The notes under the pieces were generated by a model. The model saw nothing but the letters and a program-made list of their open reading frames with translations, had not been told where the DNA came from and made no database searches. A program made the position numbers and the translations under genes. A DNA stretch of 8,479 bases from Lachnospiraceae bacterium (GTDB taxonomy: Bacteria; Bacillota; Clostridia; Lachnospirales; Lachnospiraceae): the NCBI GenBank assembly GCA_016282215.1, contig JAEEKC010000040.1, positions 1 to 8,479 of the forward strand. Reading direction: 5' to 3'. The first letter of the stretch is position 1; each line of letters starts with the position of its first letter. This document shows positions 1 to 6,239 of this stretch, piece by piece.

Positions 1-23
1 CTGTTTCTGTTCTTTCTTCCCAC
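1..23 (-). CDS. Start of a downstream gene, probably ftsW (truncated by window edge)
   Basis: A GTG at 21-23 follows AGGAG (33-37) at 9-nt spacing, and opens the frame V/M-G-R-K-N-R-N before the window ends. An in-frame TTG two codons earlier is too close to the ribosome binding site to be favoured. Only seven codons are visible, so identity cannot be read. A short basic N-terminus after murD fits FtsW, the SEDS glycosyltransferase that usually follows murD in such clusters; murG or a DivIB/FtsQ protein are alternatives. That assignment is inference from gene order only. Confidence 0.5.
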
Positions 24-37
24 TGACAAGATCTCCT

Positions 38-52
38 CCGGCTTTTTGCCGG
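38..52 (-). promoter_or_regulatory. Small hairpin abutting the ribosome binding site of the next gene
   Basis: CCGGC (38-42) and GCCGG (48-52) form a 5-bp stem with a 5-nt loop between the murD stop and the next start. On the minus strand the stem ends exactly at AGGAG (33-37), so the hairpin touches but does not cover the ribosome binding site. There is no T tract on the minus side, so it is not a terminator for murD. It may affect mRNA stability or initiation of the next gene. Confidence 0.4.
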
Positions 53-56
53 TCTT

Positions 57-1511
57 TTATAACTTATTTACCAATTCCTTGAATATTCTGCCGCGCTCTT
101 CAAAATTCTTGAACATGCCCCAGCTTGCGCAGGCCGGCGACAACAGAACCGCCTCACCTTCCGACGCTTTCTCATGACACAGCGCAACCGCATCCTCAAG
201 GGAGTCTACCATATACAGATCCGTAAATCCATGCTTTTTTGCACATTCGGCAATCTTTTCCGCGGTCTGTCCCAAAAGAACCAGTCCGCGTACCTTGCCT
301 CCGAAGCTTTCGATCCACTCATCATAGGTACTGTCTTTATCATACCCGCCACCGATCAGCCAGGTCGGACGTTCCATGGCCGTGATCGCCTTGATCGCAG
401 CATCCGGATTCGTCCCCTTGGAATCATTAAAGTACTGAACGCCTTCCGTTTCCCTCACATATTCGATCCTGTGTTCAACGGCATGAAAATCCTTTACTGC
501 TGCCAGAATGGTTTCCATCGGTACACCGGCAGCATCTGCCATTGCAATGGCCGCCATGATGTTTTCCGCGTTATGCTTACCAAGAAGATGCGTCTCCTTC
601 ATACGGATCAGAAGTTCCTTCTGCCCCTGCCGCATGCGGTAGATATCCCCGTCTTTTTCCCAAAAACCGTCGGCAATCTCTTTTCCCGACGAAAACAATA
701 CAACGCTTGCCGGACAAAGCTCCAAAAACGAATCCGTATAAGGATCTTCTGCGTTCAATACACAGGTATTGTCTTTTGTCTGCGCTTTCGTGATATCCTG
801 TTTTGCCCGGACATAGTTTTCCATCGTATGGTGTCGGTTCAGATGATCCGGCGTCAGATTCAGAATAGCTGATACGATCGGATGAAAGGTATCCGTCGTC
901 TCCAGCTGGAAAGATGAGATCTCAGCAACGGTAACCGAAGTCTCTCTGCTTTTTACGACTTCCTCCGTATAAGGCGTTCCGATATTGCCCACAACAAGCA
1001 CGTCGTTTTGATGGCGCTGCATGATCTCCCCAAGCAATGTGGTTGTGGTTGTTTTTCCATTCGTACCCGTGATCGCCAGTACTTTCCCTTTTTCAAACAA
1101 AAATGCGAGCTCGATCTCGCCGATCACCGGTACCCCTGCATTCCTTACCATTTCCGCAACTGCGCCGTCCGTCGGTACGCCGGGGCTGAGGACGCAAACC
1201 GAATAATGACAATCCTCCGCCAGTTCTTTTTCCAGCGCGTCGATACCGGTCAGCACACGGCAGCTCTTCTCTCCGATCGGCCGCTGCAGCGCCGGCTCTT
1301 TGTCGTCAGTTCCTGCCGGCATGCTGTTTTCTGCGGCCCGGATCTCTTCCGCTTTCGCCAAAACCTTTTTTGCACATTCATCGCGGTCAAGCTCGGTATT
1401 ATCATCATATAACGTTACCGCGTATCCTTTTTCAATGATCAGACCGCCGGCTGCAATACCGCTTTTTCCGGTTCCGATGATCAATGCGTATGCCAGATTG
1501 TATTTTCCCAT
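57..1511 (-). CDS. murD: UDP-N-acetylmuramoyl-L-alanine--D-glutamate ligase
   Basis: A 484-residue Mur ligase that adds D-Glu to UDP-MurNAc-L-Ala using ATP in the cytoplasm. The N-terminal UDP-binding Rossmann domain opens with LIIGTGKSGIAA (10-21) and includes SPGVPTDG (109-116). The central ATPase domain has GTNGKTT (149-155), NIGTP (176-180), EISSFQLE (197-204) and LTPDHLNRHHTMENYVRAK, whose final Lys237 is in the place of the carbamylated lysine of the family. The C-terminal domain has HRIE (347-350), NDSKGTNPDA (362-371) and SPACASWGMFKNFEERG (458-474). Typical MurD is about 450 aa; the excess lies in a charged segment around residues 40-85 of the Rossmann domain. AAGGAG (1518-1523) lies 6 nt before the ATG, confirming the start. 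Gene order suggests dcw operon expression, possibly supplemented by a local promoter. Confidence 0.97.
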   Translation of the reverse strand: MGKYNLAYALIIGTGKSGIAAGGLIIEKGYAVTLYDDNTELDRDECAKKVLAKAEEIRAAENSMPAGTDDKEPALQRPIGEKSCRVLTGIDALEKELAEDCHYSVCVLSPGVPTDGAVAEMVRNAGVPVIGEIELAFLFEKGKVLAITGTNGKTTTTTLLGEIMQRHQNDVLVVGNIGTPYTEEVVKSRETSVTVAEISSFQLETTDTFHPIVSAILNLTPDHLNRHHTMENYVRAKQDITKAQTKDNTCVLNAEDPYTDSFLELCPASVVLFSSGKEIADGFWEKDGDIYRMRQGQKELLIRMKETHLLGKHNAENIMAAIAMADAAGVPMETILAAVKDFHAVEHRIEYVRETEGVQYFNDSKGTNPDAAIKAITAMERPTWLIGGGYDKDSTYDEWIESFGGKVRGLVLLGQTAEKIAECAKKHGFTDLYMVDSLEDAVALCHEKASEGEAVLLSPACASWGMFKNFEERGRIFKELVNKL

Positions 1512-1540
1512 CTTTTGCTCCTTCGTTCTGTATCAGTCAT

Positions 1541-1624
1541 TTACAATTCCTTATTTTCATATCGGATTTTACACTGTAAATCGTCAACAATTACCGGCTT
1601 CGTATTTTCATACCGGACTGCCAT
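1541..1624 (-). CDS. Small ORF of 27 codons upstream of murD, function unknown
   Basis: An ATG at 1624 opens a 27-codon frame ending in TAA at 1541-1543, 29 nt before the murD start. AGGA lies 7 nt upstream of the ATG (1632-1635), a proper ribosome-binding arrangement. The peptide starts MAVRYENTKP, contains VIVDDLQC and ends IRYENKEL; it is hydrophilic, charged, with no membrane segment or signal peptide. RYEN occurs twice because the underlying DNA has a 14-nt near-repeat. I do not recognise it. It may be a real small protein, a leader peptide affecting murD expression, or a chance frame or gene remnant; length alone cannot decide. Its position between PBP and murD, all on one strand, means it would be translated from the operon mRNA if the upstream hairpin is read through. 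Confidence 0.35.
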   Translation of the reverse strand: MAVRYENTKPVIVDDLQCKIRYENKEL

Positions 1625-1654
1625 ATCACGTTCCTGATTCTCTTTACCACCTGT

Positions 1655-1705
1655 AAAAACAGGATACGGCGGCTTCCGCGAAAGGAGGGAAACGAAAGCC
1701 GCCGT
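1655..1705 (-). terminator. 10-bp hairpin with trailing T5, possible weak terminator or attenuator
   Basis: ACGGCGGCTT at 1666-1675 pairs perfectly with AAGCCGCCGT at 1696-1705, leaving a 20-nt loop (1676-1695). On the minus strand the stem is followed by ATCCTG and then T5 (1659-1655), so the T run begins 6 nt away from the stem; as a terminator this is weak, perhaps partial. The T run itself sits in a second mini-hairpin, CCTGT/ACAGG (1650-1654 with 1659-1663). The loop reads CCCTCCTTTC on the minus strand, like the 3' end of 16S rRNA. It is either a partial terminator between PBP and murD, an RNA regulatory element, or a dispersed palindrome. Confidence 0.45.
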
Positions 1706-1706
1706 T

Positions 1707-1739
1707 GGCAGCGCATCATGTCGCCTGCCGGTTTTTTTT
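1707..1739 (+). terminator. Terminator-like hairpin with T8 tract, plus-oriented
   Basis: On the plus strand GGCAG (1707-1711) pairs with CTGCC (1725-1729), extended by CG/CG (1712-1713 with 1722-1723) across one bulged C, loop 1714-1721, followed by GG and eight T (1732-1739). This is the shape of an intrinsic terminator for plus-strand transcription, yet no plus-strand gene lies upstream. On the minus strand the A8 precedes the stem, so it would not terminate the PBP transcript. It could stop antisense transcription or end a small plus-strand RNA. Confidence 0.5.
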
Positions 1740-1758
1740 ATGGACTAACCGGTTTGTT

Positions 1759-4152
1759 TTAAAAATCTGCTCCGGCTCCAAAATCAAGATTTGTGCTATT
1801 TGCGGTACCCTTCTGTCCTGTGGTACCCGATGTATTTGTCTGACTGTCTGACGGGTAAGTAATGCTGATCCCACTGCCTCCGATGGCTGCTCCTGCACCA
1901 ACTCCGGCTCCGTCTGAGCCAAATCCCGATGCCGTCTTTTCCTGCGGCGTGTAATCTACCGGAAGATCCGACTGATCAACTGCCTGATCAGGATCGTTTT
2001 CAATCCCCACAAGTCCGTCCAGATCGGAAGATGTAGGATCGACCGGGGTGTAGGAATCAGGATAAAGGAATTCCCCGGTATCCGGATCCACTGCATAACC
2101 CGTGGTCGGATCAATGGCAAATCTGTTTTCCGGATCTTCCTCCTGGGATTCAGACTCACCTTCTGTTTCCGTCGTTTCCAGATCGTCTGTTTCTTCCTGC
2201 TGCGATGCATCGTTTTGTGATGCAGCAAGGAGATTTTTCTCTTCGAGTTCCTTGATCTCCTCTTCCGTCAGTTCCTCTGTCCTGTAGATATGAAGATACG
2301 GAAGCGCTTCTGTCAGTATGTTCTTAACTACTTCCTGTGCAAATGTTGAGTGCGGCTGGTCTGCTACATTCGGCTCATCGATCACACAGTACACAACGAC
2401 CTGCGGATCATCTACCGGCGCAAAACCCATAAAGGACATAACGTAATTTCCGTGTCCACGAGGCTGCTTCTCCGCCGTTCCCGTTTTGCCGCCGATCACA
2501 TAACCGGCAGGAACTGCGGTTTTACCGGTACCCTTTAAGCAGACATTTGTCAGATACTCTCGCATCGTATCCGATGTTGTCGCTGAGATCGTCTGCTTCA
2601 GTACTCTCGGTTCTATCTTTTTGATCGTCGTTCCGAGACTGTCCTGGATCTCCGTTACCAGATGGGGCTGATAGTATTTTCCGCCGTTGATGATGGACGA
2701 AAAAGCGCTGATCATCTGGATCATGGTCACGTTGTAGCCCTGTCCGAAGGTGGAAATTGCCAGGTCAGAGGCGACCATATTATCAACGTTATAAACCAGT
2801 GTATTGGTTCTTGCTTCACCCGACAGGTCAATATTGGTTTTCAGTCCGATATTGAAACTGTAGAGGTACTTCATCAGGTTTTCCTTGCCCTGCTGCTCAC
2901 CGATCTGCATCAGTGCGCAGTTGCAGGACTGCTCAAGAGACTGCGAAAGGTTTACCATGCCGTGGCCGGAGTGCTTGTGGCATTTGATCTGATGTCCGCT
3001 GACTGTCAGCTTGCCGCCGCAAAAGTAAGTTTCGTCTCCTCTTAACTTTCCGGAATCCAGGCCCGCCGCCACCGTCATAGCCTTGGCAACAGAGCCGGGC
3101 TCATAAGTATCGGAAATACAGAAGTCCCTCCAAAGGCTGTTTAAGTACTTGTATTTTTCCTTCTGATCGAGTCCCTCGATCTCCGACGCATTCATGAAAG
3201 GCGAAAGATTCTCGGGGTCATTTAAGTCAAAATTCGGATAGTCCGCCATAGCCAGGATCTCGCCGGTCTTCGGGTTCATCATAATGACGCCCATGTTCTT
3301 GACACCGTCTTCTCCTTCGCGATACTCACCCCTGTGAGCCAAAGCAAACTCTTCCATATATTTTTCGATGATGGCCTGCAGATTCACATCCAGGCTCGTC
3401 ACCAGTACGTTTCCGTCTTTCGCTGCGATGGTGGTACGCTCAAGCGTTGACTCTTCTGATAAATAACCGTACTCTCTTCCGTTCGAGCCGTTTAAGGTAT
3501 CATCATAAAAAAGTTCCAGCCCGCAGTTTCCGTTATTATCCGTTCCCGCAAAACCGACCACTGAAGAAGCCAGTGTTTTATAGGGATAACGGCGCTTATA
3601 TTCCTCTTCGAACCAAACACCGCAGATGGACGAATTCTCTTCTTTTTCCTTTAAGAAAGGCTCGACCACATCATAGGGGATCCTTTTCTGGATCACGTGA
3701 TACTGGTTCTGCGGGTTGCTTTGAATGTACTGCGCAAGTTCCGTCGTATCCACCCCGAAGCACCGCTGAAGTGCTGATAATGTTGCGCTCAGGGCATCTT
3801 CTTTCCTGCTCTCATTGATCTCATTGGAGTCAATGACCAGGTTGTAGACCTTTTCACTATAGGCCAGCTGCATCCCGTTACGATCCAGGATCTCACCCCG
3901 CTTAAAAGGAAGTGTTCTGGAATCATAACGCTGCTGCGCCAGCACCTGCTTCGTGTAAGCATCTCCTTTTTCTTTGCTGATATAAACGATCCTTGCTGCC
4001 AGTGCCACAAATGCGATGACAACAATGACGAAAAAACTCAGTAATTTCCCTTGCAGGCTGCGAAAAAGCTCCCGCTTTTCACGACGCAGTTTTCTGCGCC
4101 TGTCTTCTTTTGTTACTTCCGGCGCTCCGCGCCTTTTCCTTCTCTGACTCAT
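1759..4152 (-). CDS. ftsI: Class B penicillin-binding protein, FtsI/PBP2-type transpeptidase
   Basis: A 797-residue septal-type D,D-transpeptidase that crosslinks peptidoglycan outside the membrane. Order of parts: very basic cytoplasmic N-terminus (1-35), one transmembrane anchor (about 36-57), PBP dimerisation/pedestal domain (RGEILDRNG at 85-93, about 80-240), then the transpeptidase domain (about 285-615). All three active-site motifs are intact: SVAK with nucleophile S354 and K357, SCN (409-411), and KTGT (556-559). The Cys-bearing FCGGKLTVSGHQIKC segment (377-391) is typical of clostridial homologues. There are no PASTA repeats, unlike SpoVD or PBP2x; instead a long tail (about 625-797) is first Glu/Ser-rich, then Asp/Pro, then Gly/Ser/Thr low complexity. 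The start overlaps the ftsL stop by 4 nt. FtsI and a sporulation SpoVD role cannot be separated here. Confidence 0.93.
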   Translation of the reverse strand: MSQRRKRRGAPEVTKEDRRRKLRREKRELFRSLQGKLLSFFVIVVIAFVALAARIVYISKEKGDAYTKQVLAQQRYDSRTLPFKRGEILDRNGMQLAYSEKVYNLVIDSNEINESRKEDALSATLSALQRCFGVDTTELAQYIQSNPQNQYHVIQKRIPYDVVEPFLKEKEENSSICGVWFEEEYKRRYPYKTLASSVVGFAGTDNNGNCGLELFYDDTLNGSNGREYGYLSEESTLERTTIAAKDGNVLVTSLDVNLQAIIEKYMEEFALAHRGEYREGEDGVKNMGVIMMNPKTGEILAMADYPNFDLNDPENLSPFMNASEIEGLDQKEKYKYLNSLWRDFCISDTYEPGSVAKAMTVAAGLDSGKLRGDETYFCGGKLTVSGHQIKCHKHSGHGMVNLSQSLEQSCNCALMQIGEQQGKENLMKYLYSFNIGLKTNIDLSGEARTNTLVYNVDNMVASDLAISTFGQGYNVTMIQMISAFSSIINGGKYYQPHLVTEIQDSLGTTIKKIEPRVLKQTISATTSDTMREYLTNVCLKGTGKTAVPAGYVIGGKTGTAEKQPRGHGNYVMSFMGFAPVDDPQVVVYCVIDEPNVADQPHSTFAQEVVKNILTEALPYLHIYRTEELTEEEIKELEEKNLLAASQNDASQQEETDDLETTETEGESESQEEDPENRFAIDPTTGYAVDPDTGEFLYPDSYTPVDPTSSDLDGLVGIENDPDQAVDQSDLPVDYTPQEKTASGFGSDGAGVGAGAAIGGSGISITYPSDSQTNTSGTTGQKGTANSTNLDFGAGADF

Positions 4153-4697
4153 TGAATATCCTGATACTGATGTACATAATCATCCGTAGCATCCGCTACA
4201 ACAATCACCTGACCGCTCTGCGCGTACTGCATGCCCAGCTGTCCGATCGCCTTGTCCTTGATCGCCTGCATATCTACGCTGCCCATGATCCGGCTGTATT
4301 CTTCTTCGTTATCAAGCTTTACCGTGTTCAGCTCGCTCTTCATGGAAGCGATCTCCCTGCGAAGTCTTGCATTGGATGCCTGCAGAGACAACTCTCCGAA
4401 TACGGCTACGCCGATCAGCGCAAAAACAGCGCTGAACAGAAGCACGACGCCAAGGTTCATGCTCCTTGCCTTTTCACGGTTTTTACGCACGCGTTCGCTG
4501 ACAACCGGCGCAGGCTTTCTCTGAAGCTGTCTGCGCACTCTGTCGTCTGTTGTACGTTCAGGTCTGTATTTGGGTACAGCACTGCCATATTGATAGCTTC
4601 TGCCATTGTCTGATAATGTCATAGAACGATAACCCGCGCTATCGTTTCGACTTGATCTGTAAGATGTGCTGCGGCTGTTTCCCTGATTATTTCTCAT
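4149..4697 (-). CDS. ftsL: FtsL-like septum formation protein
   Basis: A 182-residue bitopic membrane protein in the ftsL position between rsmH and the class B PBP. Residues 1-80 are a hydrophilic, Ser/Arg/Asn-rich cytoplasmic region, strongly basic near the membrane (RVRKNREKARS). One transmembrane helix spans about 81-103, then a heptad-like coiled coil (about 104-137) and a short extracellular tail with AIKDKAIGQLGMQYAQ, a pattern common at the end of Firmicutes FtsL. FtsL joins DivIC/FtsB and DivIB/FtsQ at the septum and activates the septal synthase. Identification rests on topology, position and the C-terminal pattern, since FtsL is poorly conserved. The ATG at 4697 has AGGG close upstream and AAAGG further away; a later Met26 is a possible alternative start. 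The stop overlaps the PBP start as ATGA. Confidence 0.85.
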   Translation of the reverse strand: MRNNQGNSRSTSYRSSRNDSAGYRSMTLSDNGRSYQYGSAVPKYRPERTTDDRVRRQLQRKPAPVVSERVRKNREKARSMNLGVVLLFSAVFALIGVAVFGELSLQASNARLRREIASMKSELNTVKLDNEEEYSRIMGSVDMQAIKDKAIGQLGMQYAQSGQVIVVADATDDYVHQYQDIQ

Positions 4698-4796
4698 GAT
4701 TCCCTGTTACCTTTCCGTGTTGCTTTTTTATCATTCAAATCTCTTCAAAAATCCCTGTTTCTTAGTTCTATGCGTGAAATTCCTTCAACAAATCCC
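4698..4796. other. 99-nt rsmH-ftsL spacer, no gene seen
   Basis: This gap is unusually long for a tight dcw block. It is AT-rich on the minus strand. I find no credible ORF, no hairpin plus T-tract, and no promoter with acceptable -35/-10 spacing. The last 20 nt hold the AAAGG and AGGG candidate ribosome binding sites for the ftsL-like gene. Confidence 0.5.
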
Positions 4797-5738
4797 TTAT
4801 ACTTCTCTCTTTACAAAAACTCTCAATTTTGCACTTTTTGCTCTCGGATTCTCTTCCATCTCCCTCTCAGACGGAAGGATCGGTTTTTTCGGATCCGCTT
4901 TGCCCTTTGGCACCCTCCCGCAGGTACAAACCGGAAAACTCGGTGGACAGATACATGGGTTTTCGGCCCGCTTCATGGCGTTTTTTACGATCCGGTCTTC
5001 CAGTGAATGGAAGGTGATGATGCAAAGCCTTCCGCCCGGGCTGAGCAGCTCGATCATCTCATCGAGCGTGCTTTCGAGCACTTCCAATTCCCTGTTGCAT
5101 GCGATCCTGAGCGCCTGAAAGGTTCTCTTCGAAGGATGTCCGCCCTCACGTCTCATCTTCGCCGGAATCGCTGCTTTGATCAGCTCATTCAGCTCACCGC
5201 TCCTTGTGATCCTGTGGTCCTCTCTGGCGGCTGCGATATGCTTTGCGATGTTTGCTGCAAACTTTTCTTCGCCGTATTCCCGAAGGATCCTTGTGATCTC
5301 CTGCTGCGGATACTCATTGATGATCGTCTCTGCCGTAAGGCTGCTCCTTTGATCCATCCGCATATCCAGCGGTCCGTCTTCCTTGTAGGTAAAGCCCCTT
5401 TCCGGTGTGTCCAGCTGATAGGAAGAAACCCCAAGGTCCAGCAGAATGCCATCAACTTTTTCTATTCCAAGGTCCCGGAGCACCGGGCCGATCTCTTCAT
5501 AATTACTTCTGACGATGGTACATCTGTCTGCGAAAGGTTCCAGCCTCTTTGTCGCCGCTGCGATGGCGTCCGCGTCCTGATCCAGTCCGATCAGCCTTCC
5601 CTGACTGCCGAGCCTTGCAGCAATTTCGCTGCTGTGTCCGGCGCCTCCCAGCGTGCCGTCTACGTAGATCCCGTTTTCTTTGATCTGCAGCCCTTCGAGG
5701 ACTTCGTCGAGCAAAACTGATTTATGTGAAAATTCCAT
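4797..5738 (-). CDS. rsmH: 16S rRNA (cytosine(1402)-N(4))-methyltransferase RsmH
   Basis: A 313-residue S-adenosylmethionine-dependent methyltransferase (formerly MraW) that N4-methylates C1402 of 16S rRNA in the ribosomal P site. The start MEFSHKSVLLDEV is typical. The SAM-binding motif VDGTLGGAGHS is at 26-36, the acidic loop GLDQD at 51-55, and the catalytic-region motif ILLDLGVSS at 98-106, followed by GPLDMRMD (122-129). The helical insertion domain occupies about 110-215; GGRLCIITFHSLEDRIVK (236-252) is a family hallmark. A late Cys cluster, CxC plus CxC (C262, C264, C271, C273), matches the CPP..C.C motif seen in many homologues. No strong ribosome binding site is visible in the 18-nt gap after mraZ, so translational coupling is likely. 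Confidence 0.97.
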   Translation of the reverse strand: MEFSHKSVLLDEVLEGLQIKENGIYVDGTLGGAGHSSEIAARLGSQGRLIGLDQDADAIAAATKRLEPFADRCTIVRSNYEEIGPVLRDLGIEKVDGILLDLGVSSYQLDTPERGFTYKEDGPLDMRMDQRSSLTAETIINEYPQQEITRILREYGEEKFAANIAKHIAAAREDHRITRSGELNELIKAAIPAKMRREGGHPSKRTFQALRIACNRELEVLESTLDEMIELLSPGGRLCIITFHSLEDRIVKNAMKRAENPCICPPSFPVCTCGRVPKGKADPKKPILPSEREMEENPRAKSAKLRVFVKREV

Positions 5739-5756
5739 TCTATATACCCGATCGTC

Positions 5757-6188
5757 CTACAGTGTGATGCCCATCTCGTACAGGTGCTCTGCCACTTCAT
5801 CGATGCTTCCGAACTTGCCGTCAGCGTCAAATCTGTCTTTATCCCAGATCTCGATGTGATCGCCAACACCCAGCAAAACCACATTCTTCTTTAAATTCGC
5901 TTCTGCGCGGAGGTTTCCGGGAATGACAACCCTGCCCTGCTTATCAATGTCAACATCGATGGCACCACCGATAAAATGTCTTTTCAGCATTCTGGAACCC
6001 TTGACTGTGGCATTCAGACCATTGATCTTGCCGGCGAACACTTCCCAGTTCTCGTGATCATACATGGTAAGATTACCGTCAAACCCCCTGGTCACCATAA
6101 AGTTGTCGCCAAGCAGTTCGCGGTATTTAGAAGGGACGATCAAACGTCCTTTTTCATCGATTGTATGACTATATTCACCAGTATACAT
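5757..6188 (-). CDS. mraZ: Division/cell wall cluster transcriptional regulator MraZ
   Basis: A 143-residue protein of the usual MraZ length with two tandem SpoVT/AbrB-type half-domains. The diagnostic DxxxR motifs are both present: D11-R15 in DEKGRLIVP and D82-R86 in DKQGRVVIP. MraZ forms a ring-shaped oligomer that binds the repeats upstream of its gene and represses or modulates the dcw operon. It begins with the typical MYTGEYSHTID. The ribosome-binding signal is weak: only GAGTGG/TAGG lies directly before the ATG, and that stretch is also the last operator repeat, so binding and translation initiation share sequence. rsmH starts 18 nt after the stop, in the near-universal mraZ-rsmH order. 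No sign of truncation. Confidence 0.97.
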   Translation of the reverse strand: MYTGEYSHTIDEKGRLIVPSKYRELLGDNFMVTRGFDGNLTMYDHENWEVFAGKINGLNATVKGSRMLKRHFIGGAIDVDIDKQGRVVIPGNLRAEANLKKNVVLLGVGDHIEIWDKDRFDADGKFGSIDEVAEHLYEMGITL

Positions 6189-6192
6189 CCTA

Positions 6193-6238
6193 CCACTCTC
6201 TTACCAAAGGTCCCCACAAACCTTCCACCCGCCTCCAC
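6193..6238 (-). promoter_or_regulatory. MraZ operator: phased GTGG repeats
   Basis: Minus-strand GTGG elements begin at 6238 (GTGGAG), 6228 (GTGGAA), 6217 (GTGGGG) and 6196 (GTGGTA), with a degenerate TTGG at 6207, so intervals are 10, 11, 10 and 11 nt, about one helical turn each. MraZ is known to autoregulate its operon by binding direct repeats of a GTGG/TGGG-type motif just upstream of its own gene. The array starts immediately after the -10 box, covers the likely transcription start and 5' leader, and its last copy overlaps the mraZ ribosome-binding region. The assignment combines what is seen with family knowledge. Confidence 0.85.
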
Positions 6239-6239
6239 A

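Larger units (their letters stand above)
1512..1758. other. 247-nt PBP-murD gap lacking mraY
   Basis: Related dcw clusters normally carry mraY, often with murF or a second PBP, between the class B PBP and murD. Here there is only 247 nt. It holds, in minus-strand order, a palindromic AACCGGTT just after the PBP stop, a plus-oriented terminator-like hairpin, a 10-bp hairpin with a purine/pyrimidine loop, a 5-bp mini-hairpin, a 27-codon ORF and the murD ribosome binding site. No recognisable fragment of MraY or MurF is left in any frame. Confidence 0.7.

Noticed and set aside
38..60. Hairpin after murD as a terminator
   Set aside because: On the minus strand no T tract follows; instead a ribosome binding site does. 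On the plus strand TCTTTTAT follows, but no plus-strand gene exists upstream.
174..872. Long plus-strand open frame (232 codons) opposite murD
   Set aside because: Antisense shadow of murD; composition is not protein-like in a known family, no ribosome binding site, and murD has all its motifs on the other strand.
1008..1412. Plus-strand open frame of 134 codons opposite murD
   Set aside because: Antisense shadow; translation is Arg/Cys/Phe-rich as expected from reversed codons.
1481..1540. 19-codon minus-strand frame starting directly after the small-ORF stop (TAAATG) and overlapping murD
   Set aside because: Lacks its own ribosome binding site and runs out of frame into murD; most likely chance.
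1718..1762. 14-codon plus-strand ORF through the T8 tract, downstream of GAAAGGAGG
   Set aside because: The distance from the ribosome-binding-like sequence to the ATG is about 30 nt, too long, and the frame runs through a terminator-like tract.
1716..1922. Minus-strand 68-codon frame overlapping the PBP C-terminal tail
   Set aside because: Out-of-frame reading of the low-complexity PBP tail; no start signal, and the PBP frame is continuous to its stop. I also considered a frameshifted PBP end but saw no evidence.
4110..4613. Plus-strand open frame of 167 codons opposite the ftsL/PBP junction
   Set aside because: Covers two overlapping minus-strand genes and has no independent initiation signal.
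4698..4796. Possible promoter between rsmH and ftsL (TTGTTG...TAGAAC, TTGAAG...TGATAA)
   Set aside because: Spacings of about 15 and 9 nt and poor hexamers do not make a credible sigma-A promoter.
5007..5720. Plus-strand open frame of 237 codons opposite rsmH
   Set aside because: Antisense shadow of a gene with full family motifs; no ribosome binding site or recognisable domain.
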